Shown here: positions 42,617 through 51,086 of the stretch, piece after piece
Numbering within the stretch: position 1 is the first letter of the stretch
Layout: each line of letters starts with the position of its first letter
Assembly: GCA_025358075.1 (NCBI GenBank)
Contig: JANYKU010000088.1
Span: 1 to 64,000 of the forward strand
DNA length: 64,000 bases
Origin: Ilumatobacteraceae bacterium
GTDB taxonomy: Bacteria; Actinomycetota; Acidimicrobiia; Acidimicrobiales; Ilumatobacteraceae
Direction: 5' to 3'
Position numbers and translations under genes: made by a program
The notes under the pieces: generated by a model
The model's input: only the letters and a program-made list of their open reading frames with translations
Told to the model about the DNA's origin: nothing
Database searches by the model: none

Positions 42617-44112
42617 CCGGCCCCCAACCCGGCGATCCACAACCGGCGATGCGGCCGGCCGATGGCTGGCTGTCGGTGGAGCACGGCGTGGTCGGCGTGC
42701 ATGGAGCGCCACCACCCAGCGAGACGATCCATCTCGCGCTGCACGCCGCGGTGCTCACCACTCACGCCCTGCCGAGCACCGAGCTCCTCGAATGGTTCTC
42801 CACCCATCGCCACGAGCCGTTGACGTGGGACCGGGCCGACACGTCATCGCTGGTGCGCTTGTTGCGCACGCATGAACCAAGTGGCGGGCAGCTGCTGGAG
42901 TCGACGGGGGTGCTCGAGCGAGCCATTCCGGAGATTGCGGCCGCAATACGCCGACGTCGGGCCGACGCCGAGAACCTCGATTCCCCGACAGCCTTTCGGT
43001 TTCGTGTCGCCGAGCGTCTCGACGATCTCGCCATCGAGACCGGTCATCCGTCGGACGATCTCGTTCTGGCCGGGTTGGTCATCGACGTGTGCAGCGAAGC
43101 GTCTGCACCGCGAACCTGCTGGAGCACGTTGTTGGATCGGTTGCTCCCGGCTGCGGAGGCCCGCCGAATCTCGGCCATCGTGAGTGATGCTCGATTGCTG
43201 CGGGCCTCGGCCGACGACCCGCGAGGATTCGAAGAACGCGAGATCCTCCAACTGGCCACACATCTCGGCTCGACCGCCCACACCCGCGATGCATATCAAT
43301 TGGCGCTCGCACTCGGCGCGCTGACGACCTGGGACCGAGTCGCGCTCGACGAGCGCCTCGGCCTCATCGACGAGGTGTTCGACAATCCCGAGCTGACCGG
43401 CAGCGACGCGACCGGCCTCGCGGCTGCACGACGCCTGACTGCACAGCGGATGGCGACCGATGACGTCGTCATCGAACGTTTGAGATTCGCGCCTGTCTCC
43501 TACGTCTTGTCGCACACATCAGAGGAGCTGGCCGACCAGGCACGGCTGATCGATCCGTTGCCGCTACCGGGTTGTGTCCGTGTCGCAGTCGCCCCCGAGC
43601 CTGAGCCGAACCGCTGGGCGATCGCTGTTGCGTGCCGCGATGCAAACGCCCTGCTCGCTCACCTGACCTCGGTGCTGACTCGCCGCGGCTTCGACATCAT
43701 CGACGCGACGATCGGCACGTGGCCCGACGGTGCGGTACTCGATTCGTTCGTGGTGCTCTCCGAGGATGCGCCGAACGCTTCGGAGCTCGCCGGCGACTTC
43801 GAGAGCTCACTCCGCCGGCGCCTGCGTGCGCCCGCCGGCATCGACCTGATCGCTGACTTCAACAACGAGGTGCTGCCATGGCACACCGTGTGCGATGTCA
43901 ACGGGCCGGATCAACCCGGTGCGCTCCTCTCGATCAGCGCCGCCTTCGCCCGCGCCAAGGTCGTGGTGTACTCGGCGCGCATCTCCACCACCGAGCAGAC
44001 GATTCAGGATCGCTTCACGATCTCGGATCGCCTCGGCCGCAAGCTCGACGACCCGTCGATCGAACGAGTGCAACGAGCACTGGCCGGTGAAGGGAAAAGG
44101 GTGAACGGATGA
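42613..44112 (+). CDS. GlnD-like protein without nucleotidyltransferase domain: decayed HD domain plus two ACT domains
   Basis: A 499-residue paralogue of the true GlnD encoded next to it. The C-terminal ~180 residues form two ACT domains (from residue ~334, RWAIAVACRDANALLAHLTSVL; from ~423, HTVCDVNGPDQPGALLSISAAF) that align with those of GlnD. The middle part aligns with the GlnD HD region but has lost the metal ligands: HDIGKG has become IDVCSE, EHH has become SDA. No nucleotidyltransferase motif GGYxxGxLxPxSDID is present. It is therefore likely a non-catalytic glutamine sensor. The GTG start overlaps the winged-helix stop by four bases; ATG at 42649 is the alternative. Confidence 0.75.
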   Translation: MTGPQPGDPQPAMRPADGWLSVEHGVVGVHGAPPPSETIHLALHAAVLTTHALPSTELLEWFSTHRHEPLTWDRADTSSLVRLLRTHEPSGGQLLESTGVLERAIPEIAAAIRRRRADAENLDSPTAFRFRVAERLDDLAIETGHPSDDLVLAGLVIDVCSEASAPRTCWSTLLDRLLPAAEARRISAIVSDARLLRASADDPRGFEEREILQLATHLGSTAHTRDAYQLALALGALTTWDRVALDERLGLIDEVFDNPELTGSDATGLAAARRLTAQRMATDDVVIERLRFAPVSYVLSHTSEELADQARLIDPLPLPGCVRVAVAPEPEPNRWAIAVACRDANALLAHLTSVLTRRGFDIIDATIGTWPDGAVLDSFVVLSEDAPNASELAGDFESSLRRRLRAPAGIDLIADFNNEVLPWHTVCDVNGPDQPGALLSISAAFARAKVVVYSARISTTEQTIQDRFTISDRLGRKLDDPSIERVQRALAGEGKRVNG

Positions 44113-44127
44113 GAACGGGATCCAGCG

Positions 44128-46533
44128 GTGTCGTCGGACGTAGCTGACATACTGGATCGAGTGCAGGCGAAGTCGATCGATGGTGCCTTCATCCGCCGTG
44201 CACGGGCCGAGCTGATCGCCCGCGACGACCTCTCCGGAAGGGGCTTGGCGCGACGACTCTCCGACCAGATGGACGGCTGGTTCGATGCCCTGGCGCGCGG
44301 TCTGCCACCAGGCTGGTCGATCGTCGCGACGGGTGGTTACGCCAATGGTCTGCTGTGCCCCGGAAGCGACATCGACGTCGTCCTGATCCACCCGCAACGC
44401 GCCGGGGCCAACGAGATCCGCTTGATCGCCGAGCCACTGTGGTACCCCATGTGGAACGCCGGCGTGAAGCTCAGCCCCGCCGCACATTCGGTCAAGTCGC
44501 TGCTCGCGCTGGCGTCGTCCGACCTCGTCACGGCGACGGCGATCCTGCGGCTACGACACCTCGCCGGGAGTGAGGCGGAGGTCTCCGAAGTCGGAACGAT
44601 CGGTCTCGAGCAGTGGCGCAAGAAGGCTCCCAGCTGGCTCACCCAGTTGCGCGACGTCACCGCCGAGCGCTGGAGCAAGACCGGTGATGTGGCCTCGTTG
44701 CTCGAGCCCGACCTGAAAGACGGCCATGGCGGGTTGCGTGACTACGACAGCATCCGATGGGCACTCGCCACGGACCGTTCGGAGATCTCGGCATCGCTCG
44801 AGGCACCGATCGAAGATCTTGCCGCGCCTGCCGAGACCTTGCTGGCGACCCGTTGCGAGCTCCACCGCGTCACGGGCAAGTCGACGAACGTGTTGCTGCT
44901 GCAGGATCAGGACGCCGTCGCCGATGCGATGGGGTTCGCCGATGCCGACGTGCTGATGGCCCGGGTCTCGGAGGCGGCGAGGGCGATCGAATGGGCCAGC
45001 GAGCGGTTCTGGTGGCGCGTCGAGCGGGCCGCGCGCAAGAGCAAGGGGCCGGCGACGACGCGGCGGGTCGCCGCAGTGCTGCAGCCGGGCATCACCGTCG
45101 TCGACGACGAGGTCGAGATCGATGTCGACGCCGCCGTCGTCGACCAGTCGTTGGTCCTGCGCGTCGCCGCTGCTGCGGCGCATGCTCGATACCCGATAAG
45201 CCGCCGCGCGCTGGTGACGTTGTCGGCCATCATCACCGACGACGGCGAGGCGTGGAACGAACGAACGCGACATGCGATGGTCAGCCTGCTCGGCGCAGGA
45301 TCCCATCTCGTCGATTCCGTGGAAGCCCTCGAGCGTTACGAGCTGTTCAGCCGGATGGTGCCCGAGTGGCGCCACGTTCGCAGCCTTCCCCAACGCAACG
45401 CCTTCCACATCTACACCGTCGATCGGCATCTGCTGCAGACGGTCGCCAATGCCGGTGAGTTCGTGCGCACGGTGTCGCGGCCCGACCTGTTGTTGATGAG
45501 CGCACTGCTCCACGACATCGGCAAAGGTCACGCGATCGACCACACCGAAGTCGGCGTCATGCTCGTCGACCGCATGGCACCGCGCATGGGCTTCTCGCCC
45601 GACGACGTGGCGGTGATCCGTGCGATGGTGGAACACCACCTGCTCCTCGCCGAAACCGCGACGCGGCGCGATCTGCGAGATCCACGAACCGCAGAGAACG
45701 TGGCCGCCCTCGTGGGTGATCCGATGCGCCTCGAGTTGCTCCGAGCACTCACCGAAGCCGACAGTCTGGCGACAGGCCCTTCGGCATGGTCCGCTTGGAA
45801 GGCGACACTCATCGACGAGCTCACCACCGCCGTGTCTGCCGTGTTCGCTGGACGTGCGAAGGCGCCGCCGGCCGTCGCCCTCGACGACCGTTTCGGCGAT
45901 CTGATCGAATCGGCGCGAGCGAGCGGGCAGCTCCACACTCACGTCGAGGCGGTTGGCGAGTTCGACCTGTGGGTCATCGCTACACCTGATCAGCCTGGCC
46001 TGTTCGCCAAGATCGCCGGTGCCTTCGCGATGAATGGCATCGATGTCGTCGGCGCAGAAGCATGGACGAGTGCCGACGGCATCGCCGTCGACCAGTTCAG
46101 GGTGTCGCGATCAGACGCCGACGGCGGGCACCGCGGCAAGCTCGAACACGACCTGCGCGGTGTCGTCCTCGGCACCGTCGATATCGGCTCACGACTTGCA
46201 CAACGCATTCGCAACTACAGCCGTGCGCACCGGCGAGCCGTCGCTGCGGCTCCGCCGCGCCTCGAGGTGCTCGTCAGCAACGAGGCGTCAGCATCGACGA
46301 CGATGATCGACGTACGGGCCCCCGATGCCATCGCCGTGCTCTATCGGCTTGCGGCTCGCCTCACGGCACGTGGCCTCGACATCCGCTCGGCCAAGGTGGC
46401 CACCCTCGGTCACGAGGTGGTCGACGTGTTCTACGTACAGCAACCCAACGAAGATGGCGATTCACGCCAGATCGATGTCTCGGAGCACGACGCCCTGCGG
46501 CACGACCTGAAAGAAGCACTCGCCGAGAGCTGA
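44128..46533 (+). CDS. glnD: Protein-PII uridylyltransferase/uridylyl-removing enzyme
   Basis: Bifunctional nitrogen sensor that modifies PII protein on a T-loop tyrosine when glutamine is low and removes the group when it is high. The 801-residue protein has the nucleotidyltransferase motif GGYANGLLCPGSDIDVVLIH (residues 69-88), the HD phosphohydrolase motif LLHDIGKGHAIDH near residue 463 with a later VEHH, and two C-terminal ACT domains (about 612 and 711) for glutamine. In actinobacteria GlnD often adenylylates GlnK. The GTG start is 15 bases after the GlnD-like gene. It converges on glnK, its substrate. Confidence 0.95.
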   Translation: MSSDVADILDRVQAKSIDGAFIRRARAELIARDDLSGRGLARRLSDQMDGWFDALARGLPPGWSIVATGGYANGLLCPGSDIDVVLIHPQRAGANEIRLIAEPLWYPMWNAGVKLSPAAHSVKSLLALASSDLVTATAILRLRHLAGSEAEVSEVGTIGLEQWRKKAPSWLTQLRDVTAERWSKTGDVASLLEPDLKDGHGGLRDYDSIRWALATDRSEISASLEAPIEDLAAPAETLLATRCELHRVTGKSTNVLLLQDQDAVADAMGFADADVLMARVSEAARAIEWASERFWWRVERAARKSKGPATTRRVAAVLQPGITVVDDEVEIDVDAAVVDQSLVLRVAAAAAHARYPISRRALVTLSAIITDDGEAWNERTRHAMVSLLGAGSHLVDSVEALERYELFSRMVPEWRHVRSLPQRNAFHIYTVDRHLLQTVANAGEFVRTVSRPDLLLMSALLHDIGKGHAIDHTEVGVMLVDRMAPRMGFSPDDVAVIRAMVEHHLLLAETATRRDLRDPRTAENVAALVGDPMRLELLRALTEADSLATGPSAWSAWKATLIDELTTAVSAVFAGRAKAPPAVALDDRFGDLIESARASGQLHTHVEAVGEFDLWVIATPDQPGLFAKIAGAFAMNGIDVVGAEAWTSADGIAVDQFRVSRSDADGGHRGKLEHDLRGVVLGTVDIGSRLAQRIRNYSRAHRRAVAAAPPRLEVLVSNEASASTTMIDVRAPDAIAVLYRLAARLTARGLDIRSAKVATLGHEVVDVFYVQQPNEDGDSRQIDVSEHDALRHDLKEALAES

Positions 46534-46543
46534 GCCCCGGGGC

Positions 46544-46586
46544 TCGTAGAGGTCCGCCCCGTGTTGTCCCCGGCGAACCTCTACGA
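46544..46586. terminator. Bidirectional hairpin between glnD and glnK
   Basis: Perfect 10-bp inverted repeat TCGTAGAGGT / ACCTCTACGA with a GC-rich 23-base loop, ten bases after the glnD stop and 12 bases before the glnK stop. No T-run is present, so termination may need Rho. Confidence 0.6.
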
Positions 46587-46598
46587 ACCCTCGATTGC

Positions 46599-46940
46599 TC
46601 AGACCGCTTCGTTGCCCATTTCGCCGGTGCGAACCCGGAGCAGCGAGTCGACGCTGTACTTCCACACCTTGCCGTCGCCGATCTTGCCGGTCTTGGCGGC
46701 CTCGGCGATGACTGCGATGAGGTGGTCGGCGGTCTCCGCAGTGACGATGACCTCGATCTTGATCTTCGGGATGAAGTCGATCGTGTACTCCGAACCGCGG
46801 AAGTTCTCGGTCTTGCCGCGCTGGCGGCCGAAGCCGCGCACCTCGGTGACGGTCATCCCCTCGACGCCGTTGGCGAGGAGCGCTTCTTTCACATCGTTCA
46901 ACTTGTGCGGCTTGATGATTGCAGTGATGAGATCCAGCAT
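46599..46940 (-). CDS. glnK: Nitrogen regulatory protein PII
   Basis: A 113-residue trimeric signal protein that binds ATP/ADP and 2-oxoglutarate. KPHKLNDVKEAL, TVTEVRGFGRQRGKTENFRGSEYTIDFIPK and GDGKVWKYSVDSLLRVRTGEMG match PII. The modifiable tyrosine at the T-loop tip is Tyr52 (SEYTID). The amtB-glnK arrangement with a two-base gap shows that it gates ammonium uptake by binding AmtB. Because it sits with amtB, the name glnK is preferred over glnB. Confidence 0.95.
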   Translation of the reverse strand: MLDLITAIIKPHKLNDVKEALLANGVEGMTVTEVRGFGRQRGKTENFRGSEYTIDFIPKIKIEVIVTAETADHLIAVIAEAAKTGKIGDGKVWKYSVDSLLRVRTGEMGNEAV

Positions 46941-46942
46941 GA

Positions 46943-48406
46943 TCAGAGTCCCTTACCCATGTAGGCGGCTTCCGGATGGTAGGCGGGAGCACCATGTTCG
47001 TGGATGTCGAGCCCTTCGAGTTCCCCTTCTTCCGACACACGCAGCGTGCCGGTGAGTTTGACTGCTCTCATCACCAGGTAGGCGACGATGAACGCACCAC
47101 CGCCGATGGCGGCGTTTCCCCACACCTGGGCGAAGAACTGCTTCGCTCCCGTGCTGCCTCCGCCCCACAGCAGACCCTTGGGCACTCCGAACTGGCCGGT
47201 GGAGAACAGGCCGAGGCTCCAGGTTCCCCAGATTCCGGCAAACCCGTGCACCGCGACTGCGCCGATCGGGTCGTCGATCCGTAGCCACTCGATGAAGTCG
47301 ACGCCGAGCACGACAACCGGTCCGGCAATGGCGCCGATGATCACGGCACCCGTCGCGTTGACGTAGTAGCAGGGAGCCGTGATCGCCACCAGGCCGCCGA
47401 GGAAGCCGTTGATGGTGATGCCCATGTCCCACTTCTTCACTCGCGGATAGACCATGGCCATCGCTGTGAGGCCGGCCGCCGCGGCGGCCAACGTGGTGTT
47501 CGTCGCTACCCGACCGATGCCGGCGGAGTCGATGGCCGACAGTGTGCTGCCAGGGTTGAACCCGTACCAACCGAACCACAAGATGACGCCACCGATCGCT
47601 GCCACTGTCATGTCATGACCCGGTGGCAGGCCACCACCATCTCGCTTGAACTTGCGCCCGAGACGAGGTCCGAGCACGATGGCACCGGCGAGAGCGATCA
47701 TCCCACCCATCGTGTGCACGATGGTCGAGCCGGCGAAGTCCCACATGCGAACGCCGCTGCGCACGGTCGTCAACCATCCACCCGGGCCCCACAGCCAGTG
47801 GCCGAGGATCGGGTAGATGAACCCGCTCACGGCGACGCTGTAGAGCAGGTCGCCCTTGAAGCCGGTGCGCCCGACCATCGCACCCGAGGTGATCGTGGAG
47901 CAGGTGTCGGCGAAGGCGAACTGGAACAAGAAGAACGCCATGAACGCGACGCCTTGTGTCCCTGGGTAGATGGCCGGCGGATTGTTCAGGAAGAACCAGG
48001 AGTGTCCGATCAAGCCGTTGCCGACACCGAACATGAAGGCGAAGCCGAATGCCCAGAACAACAGGGCGCACAAGCAAGTGTCGACGATGCACTCTTGCAG
48101 TACGTTGACAACCTCACGAGTGCGAGCAAATCCGGCTTCGAGCATCATGAAGCCGGCCTGCATGAAGAACACGAGGAAGGCCGCCAGCAGCGTCCACGCT
48201 GTGTTCGTACCGCTCACGACGTCTGCGATCGCCACGTCTGCCTGCGGTGCCAGCGCGTGAACGGTGGTGCCCAGGATGAACTTCCCTGGCCCGAGTACCA
48301 CGGCCGCAGCCAGCACGATGCCGACCATCTTTCCACCCAGGAACGTCACGAAGAATCGTTGCCGATCCTTCTCCCTGAGTCGCGCCTTCAAGGTCATGAG
48401 TTGCAC
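46943..48406 (-). CDS. amtB: Ammonium transporter
   Basis: Trimeric membrane channel for ammonium. The 487-residue protein has 11 hydrophobic segments, GFMMLEAGFARTREVVN, FAFMFGVG, the twin-His pore region (DFAGSTIVHTMGGMIALAGA) and WFGWYGFNPGS. The true start is placed at the GTG at 48406 because AGGAGG lies nine bases before it; the open frame reaches 48484. The product has a hydrophilic N-terminal stretch before helix 1. It is co-transcribed with glnK, so both should rise under nitrogen limitation. Confidence 0.93.
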   Translation of the reverse strand: MQLMTLKARLREKDRQRFFVTFLGGKMVGIVLAAAVVLGPGKFILGTTVHALAPQADVAIADVVSGTNTAWTLLAAFLVFFMQAGFMMLEAGFARTREVVNVLQECIVDTCLCALLFWAFGFAFMFGVGNGLIGHSWFFLNNPPAIYPGTQGVAFMAFFLFQFAFADTCSTITSGAMVGRTGFKGDLLYSVAVSGFIYPILGHWLWGPGGWLTTVRSGVRMWDFAGSTIVHTMGGMIALAGAIVLGPRLGRKFKRDGGGLPPGHDMTVAAIGGVILWFGWYGFNPGSTLSAIDSAGIGRVATNTTLAAAAAGLTAMAMVYPRVKKWDMGITINGFLGGLVAITAPCYYVNATGAVIIGAIAGPVVVLGVDFIEWLRIDDPIGAVAVHGFAGIWGTWSLGLFSTGQFGVPKGLLWGGGSTGAKQFFAQVWGNAAIGGGAFIVAYLVMRAVKLTGTLRVSEEGELEGLDIHEHGAPAYHPEAAYMGKGL

Positions 48407-48583
48407 AAACGGTGTCCTCCTCGGATTGTCCCCGGGTGGGACGGCGTCAACGTAGGTTGCGGCGATTTCGTCAGCGTCTCGCAATTGTTAAGGCAGTGAG
48501 TACAGCTTGCGCGCCCGTCGCTGGGCTCGTGCGAACGGTACCGCCGTTCCACGACCGGAATAGGGCGCTACCAGGTACTACTC

Positions 48584-48600
48584 GTGAACAAGTTCTTCAC
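48584..48600. promoter_or_regulatory. 17-base inverted repeat upstream of amtB
   Basis: GTGAACAAGTTCTTCAC reads as GTGAA-N7-TTCAC with an inner GAAC-AA-GTTC palindrome. It lies 178 bases upstream of the amtB GTG in the region shared with the plus-strand FrhB-like gene. A second pair of arms, CTGTAC (48617-48622) and GTACAG (48641-48646), follows. They are candidate operators for nitrogen control. I see no exact GlnR a/b box, so the factor is not named. Confidence 0.4.
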
Positions 48601-48722
48601 AAATCGACCACGTCGTCTGTACAACAACGGTTGAACACGCGTACAGTACGTAGTCGCTGGCCGCTTTACGTGGCCGGCCAGAACATTGGGCGACGTCGCA
48701 CCCAACGACGCTCACTGTCAGG

Positions 48723-48773
48723 GGCAGTCCCCAGGTCGTCTATCCGCAGATGGCCTGGGGACGCTGCCTTTTT
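48723..48773 (+). terminator. Leader terminator-like hairpin before the FrhB-like gene
   Basis: On the plus strand GGCAGTCCCCAGG (48723-48735) pairs with CCTGGGGA (48754-48761) and CTGCC (48764-48768), a ~13-bp stem with a two-base bulge, followed by TTTTT at 48769-48773. It stands 25 bases before the ATG of the next gene and downstream of nothing coding, so it looks like the end of a short RNA or an attenuator. Two further short hairpins precede it (TGGCCG...CGGCCA and TTGGG...CCCAA). Confidence 0.6.
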
Positions 48774-48797
48774 CGGGCAGCCGCGTAGAGTCGGTGC

Positions 48798-49994
48798 ATG
48801 ACCCTGACCGAACCCCCTCCGGCCAACGCCGAGCGGTGGACCGCGCAGTGGAAGGAGCTCTACGAAGAGGTCATCACCACCGGGCTGTGCACAGGCTGCG
48901 CCGGCTGCGTGGTGACCTGTCCTCATGACGTGATCGGCTACGAGCACGAGGAGGGCAAGTACAAGCCGTTTCACCTCGAAGAGGAGCTCGGCCTCGACAA
49001 CTGCATCCACGGCGAGAAGGGCTGTACGACGTGCACTCGTGCCTGCCCGCGGTTTCGCAACTGGGAGACAAGCGCCGACATGCACCTGTTCGGTCGGATT
49101 CGCGAACCCGACGAGATGGCCGGGATCTGGCGGCAGTTGCTGCTGACCCGGGCAACCGACGCGACCCAGCACGAACGCGGCCAGGACGGCGGATTCGTCT
49201 CGGCGATGCTGGTGTGGTTGCTGAAGAACGACTACATCGAGGCCGCGATGGTCAGCGGCGTCGAGCCGGATGACGCGTGGAAGGCAAAGCCCGTGCTCGC
49301 TCGCACGGTCGACGATGTGCTGGCCACGGGCGGCAGTCGGTACACGTATTGCGCCAACCCGCTGGCGTTGCGCGAGGCCACCGACGCCGGCCTCACCCGC
49401 TTGGCACTGGTCGGCATGGGCTGCCAGACATCGTCGCCTCCGGTCATGTGGGACCGTAAGGCAGGCAAGGTCGGCAAGCCGTTCGTGTTCAACATCGGGC
49501 TGCTGTGTTCGAAGACCTTCGACGACTCGATCTTCCCCGAGCTGTTCGAGGCCAAGTACGGGCTGAAGAAGTCCGAGATGCTCAAGATGAACATCAAGGG
49601 TGTGTTCCAGATCTGGATGAAGGACGGGTCGTACCACGAGATCGATCTCAAGGAATGCCACCAGTGGACGCGCGAAGGATGCAAGACCTGCCCCGACTTC
49701 GCAGCCGAGCACAGCGACATCGCCACCGGTGGTATCGGCGAGGACAACGACTGGACACTCACGATCGTGCGCACCGCGCTGGGCGAGGAAGTGATCACCA
49801 GGATGATCGCCGACGGGGTCATCGTCGCTCGCCCGGCGCAGGAAGACGAGAAGGCAATGAAGCTCCTGCGCCTGCTGTCGATCGTCAGCCGACGACGCTG
49901 GCCGGAGTGGGCCGACAAGGCTCCGTCCGTGGGCGTGCCACCGCCCAAGAAGAAGGTCGCCCCAGTGGTCACGGAGACCGTCGCCGCTGACTGA
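48798..49994 (+). CDS. Coenzyme F420 hydrogenase/dehydrogenase beta-subunit family (FrhB-like) iron-sulfur protein
   Basis: A 398-residue flavo-iron-sulfur protein of the FrhB family, whose members pass electrons between ferredoxin-like clusters, FAD and coenzyme F420 or another acceptor. Two [4Fe-4S] motifs lie near the N-terminus, CTGCAGCVVTCPHD and CTTCTRACP. The GQDGGFVSAMLVWLLK segment and GCKTCPDFAAEHSDIATGG are family hallmarks. The C-terminus is basic/Pro-rich (PPPKKK). Its stop overlaps that of the convergent TerC gene by 26 bases. The electron partner is not evident from the neighbours; the nifJ enzyme in this window is a possible source of reduced ferredoxin. Confidence 0.9.
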   Translation: MTLTEPPPANAERWTAQWKELYEEVITTGLCTGCAGCVVTCPHDVIGYEHEEGKYKPFHLEEELGLDNCIHGEKGCTTCTRACPRFRNWETSADMHLFGRIREPDEMAGIWRQLLLTRATDATQHERGQDGGFVSAMLVWLLKNDYIEAAMVSGVEPDDAWKAKPVLARTVDDVLATGGSRYTYCANPLALREATDAGLTRLALVGMGCQTSSPPVMWDRKAGKVGKPFVFNIGLLCSKTFDDSIFPELFEAKYGLKKSEMLKMNIKGVFQIWMKDGSYHEIDLKECHQWTREGCKTCPDFAAEHSDIATGGIGEDNDWTLTIVRTALGEEVITRMIADGVIVARPAQEDEKAMKLLRLLSIVSRRRWPEWADKAPSVGVPPPKKKVAPVVTETVAAD

Positions 49995-50919
49995 AGACGA
50001 TTGCGGCGATCAGCATCGCGACGATGACGGCGAGTGACACGTACGTGTTCATGTGGTACCAGTGCGACACGGACATCTTGAGGCCAACGAAGATCAAGAT
50101 CCCACCGAGGGCGTGCGACAGGTAGTGAAAGCGTTCCTTGGCGTTGGCGAGCAGGAAGTACATCGCCCGCAGTCCCAGGATGGCGAACGCGTTCGAGGCG
50201 AAGACGAGGTACGACTCGTTCGACACCGCCAGGACCGCCGGCACCGAGTCAACGGCGAAGATGATGTCGGTGAACTCGACCACGACCAGTGCGGCGAGCA
50301 GCGGCGTGGCCGCTCGCCTCGCATTGATCCGCGTGACGAACTTCTGCCCATCGAGCTCGTCGGTCACGGGCAAGATCTTGCGCAGCAGACCCAGGCCGCG
50401 GGTCGCCTGACCGTCGCTCTCGTCGGCGCGGTGGCGGATGATCTTGGCACCGGTGTACACGAGGAAGGCACCGAACAGCAGCATCAGCCACCAGAACTGG
50501 CTGATCAGCGCGCTGCCGAGGACGATGAAGATCGCCCGCAGAGCAAGGGCGCCGAAGATGCCCCAGAACAGCACTCGATGCTGATACTTCGGGGGGATCG
50601 ACATCGTGGCGAACAACATCGACCACACGAACACGTTGTCGACGCTCAGCGACTTCTCGATCAGGTAGCCGCTGATGTACTCGCCGAACGCAGCGCCGCC
50701 GAACGTCAGGGCGATGACTCCTGCGAACGCCAGCCCGCACGTCACCCAGATGATCGACTCGACGGCGGCCTCCTTCGCCGTCGGCGCATGCGCCTCACGA
50801 TGTCGATAGAGATCGATCGCCAGCATGGCGACGATCGCGGCGACAAGCGCAACCCACGCACCCGCGGGGACATCGATGTCGACGAACTTGGAACGAGTAG
50901 CGGCAATGAGCATCAACAC
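49969..50919 (-). CDS. TerC/Alx-family membrane protein, probable manganese exporter
   Basis: A 316-residue protein with about eight to nine membrane helices. GYLIEKSLSVDNVFVWSMLFA and EFTDIIFAVDSVPAVLAVS are the paired acidic metal-site motifs of the TerC family. It is preceded by a manganese riboswitch, which strongly suggests Mn2+ efflux. The GTG at 50919 with AGGG eight bases upstream is chosen; an internal ATG at 50913 is close. Its last 26 bases overlap the convergent FrhB-like gene. Confidence 0.93.
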   Translation of the reverse strand: MLMLIAATRSKFVDIDVPAGAWVALVAAIVAMLAIDLYRHREAHAPTAKEAAVESIIWVTCGLAFAGVIALTFGGAAFGEYISGYLIEKSLSVDNVFVWSMLFATMSIPPKYQHRVLFWGIFGALALRAIFIVLGSALISQFWWLMLLFGAFLVYTGAKIIRHRADESDGQATRGLGLLRKILPVTDELDGQKFVTRINARRAATPLLAALVVVEFTDIIFAVDSVPAVLAVSNESYLVFASNAFAILGLRAMYFLLANAKERFHYLSHALGGILIFVGLKMSVSHWYHMNTYVSLAVIVAMLIAAIVFSQRRRSP

Positions 50920-50927
50920 GGTGGGGA

Positions 50928-50961
50928 CCCTTCGACTGTCTGGTGTTCGACAGTCGAAGGT
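50928..50961 (-). promoter_or_regulatory. Shine-Dalgarno-sequestering hairpin, expression platform of the manganese riboswitch
   Basis: Perfect 13-bp stem on the minus strand: ACCTTCGACTGTC pairs with GACAGTCGAAGGG/T around the loop GAACACCA. The 3' arm carries the AAGG ribosome-binding site of the TerC gene. The 5' arm includes CCTTCGA, which is also the 3' strand of the aptamer P1 helix, so the two structures exclude each other: aptamer formed = site free, aptamer unfolded = site hidden. Confidence 0.85.
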
Positions 50962-51044
50962 CTTGCTCCCGCTTGTGGCGGGCGGGTGGCCGGGCAGCAG
51001 TGCTGCCGTGTTGACGACCGGTCCCGAGGGCTACTCCCCTTCGA
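50954..51044 (-). ncRNA. yybP-ykoY manganese riboswitch aptamer
   Basis: On the minus strand, from 51044 down: TCGAAGGGGAGTAGC (P1 and the L1 element), GTCGTCA, GCCCGGCCACCCG, and AGCAAGACCTTCGA closing P1. The GGGGAGUAGC, GUCGUCA and AGCAAGACCU blocks are the conserved cores of the yybP-ykoY class, which binds Mn2+. It lies between the TerC gene and the end of the unknown gene at 51087, so it is the 5' leader of the TerC mRNA. Confidence 0.93.
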
Positions 51045-51086
51045 CCCCCACAGTCTGGCTGCTCGAAGCACGCCCGCCAACCTCGG

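Noticed and set aside
44551-45942. 463-codon minus-strand frame inside glnD
   Set aside because: Antisense of catalytic GlnD sequence; no start signal.
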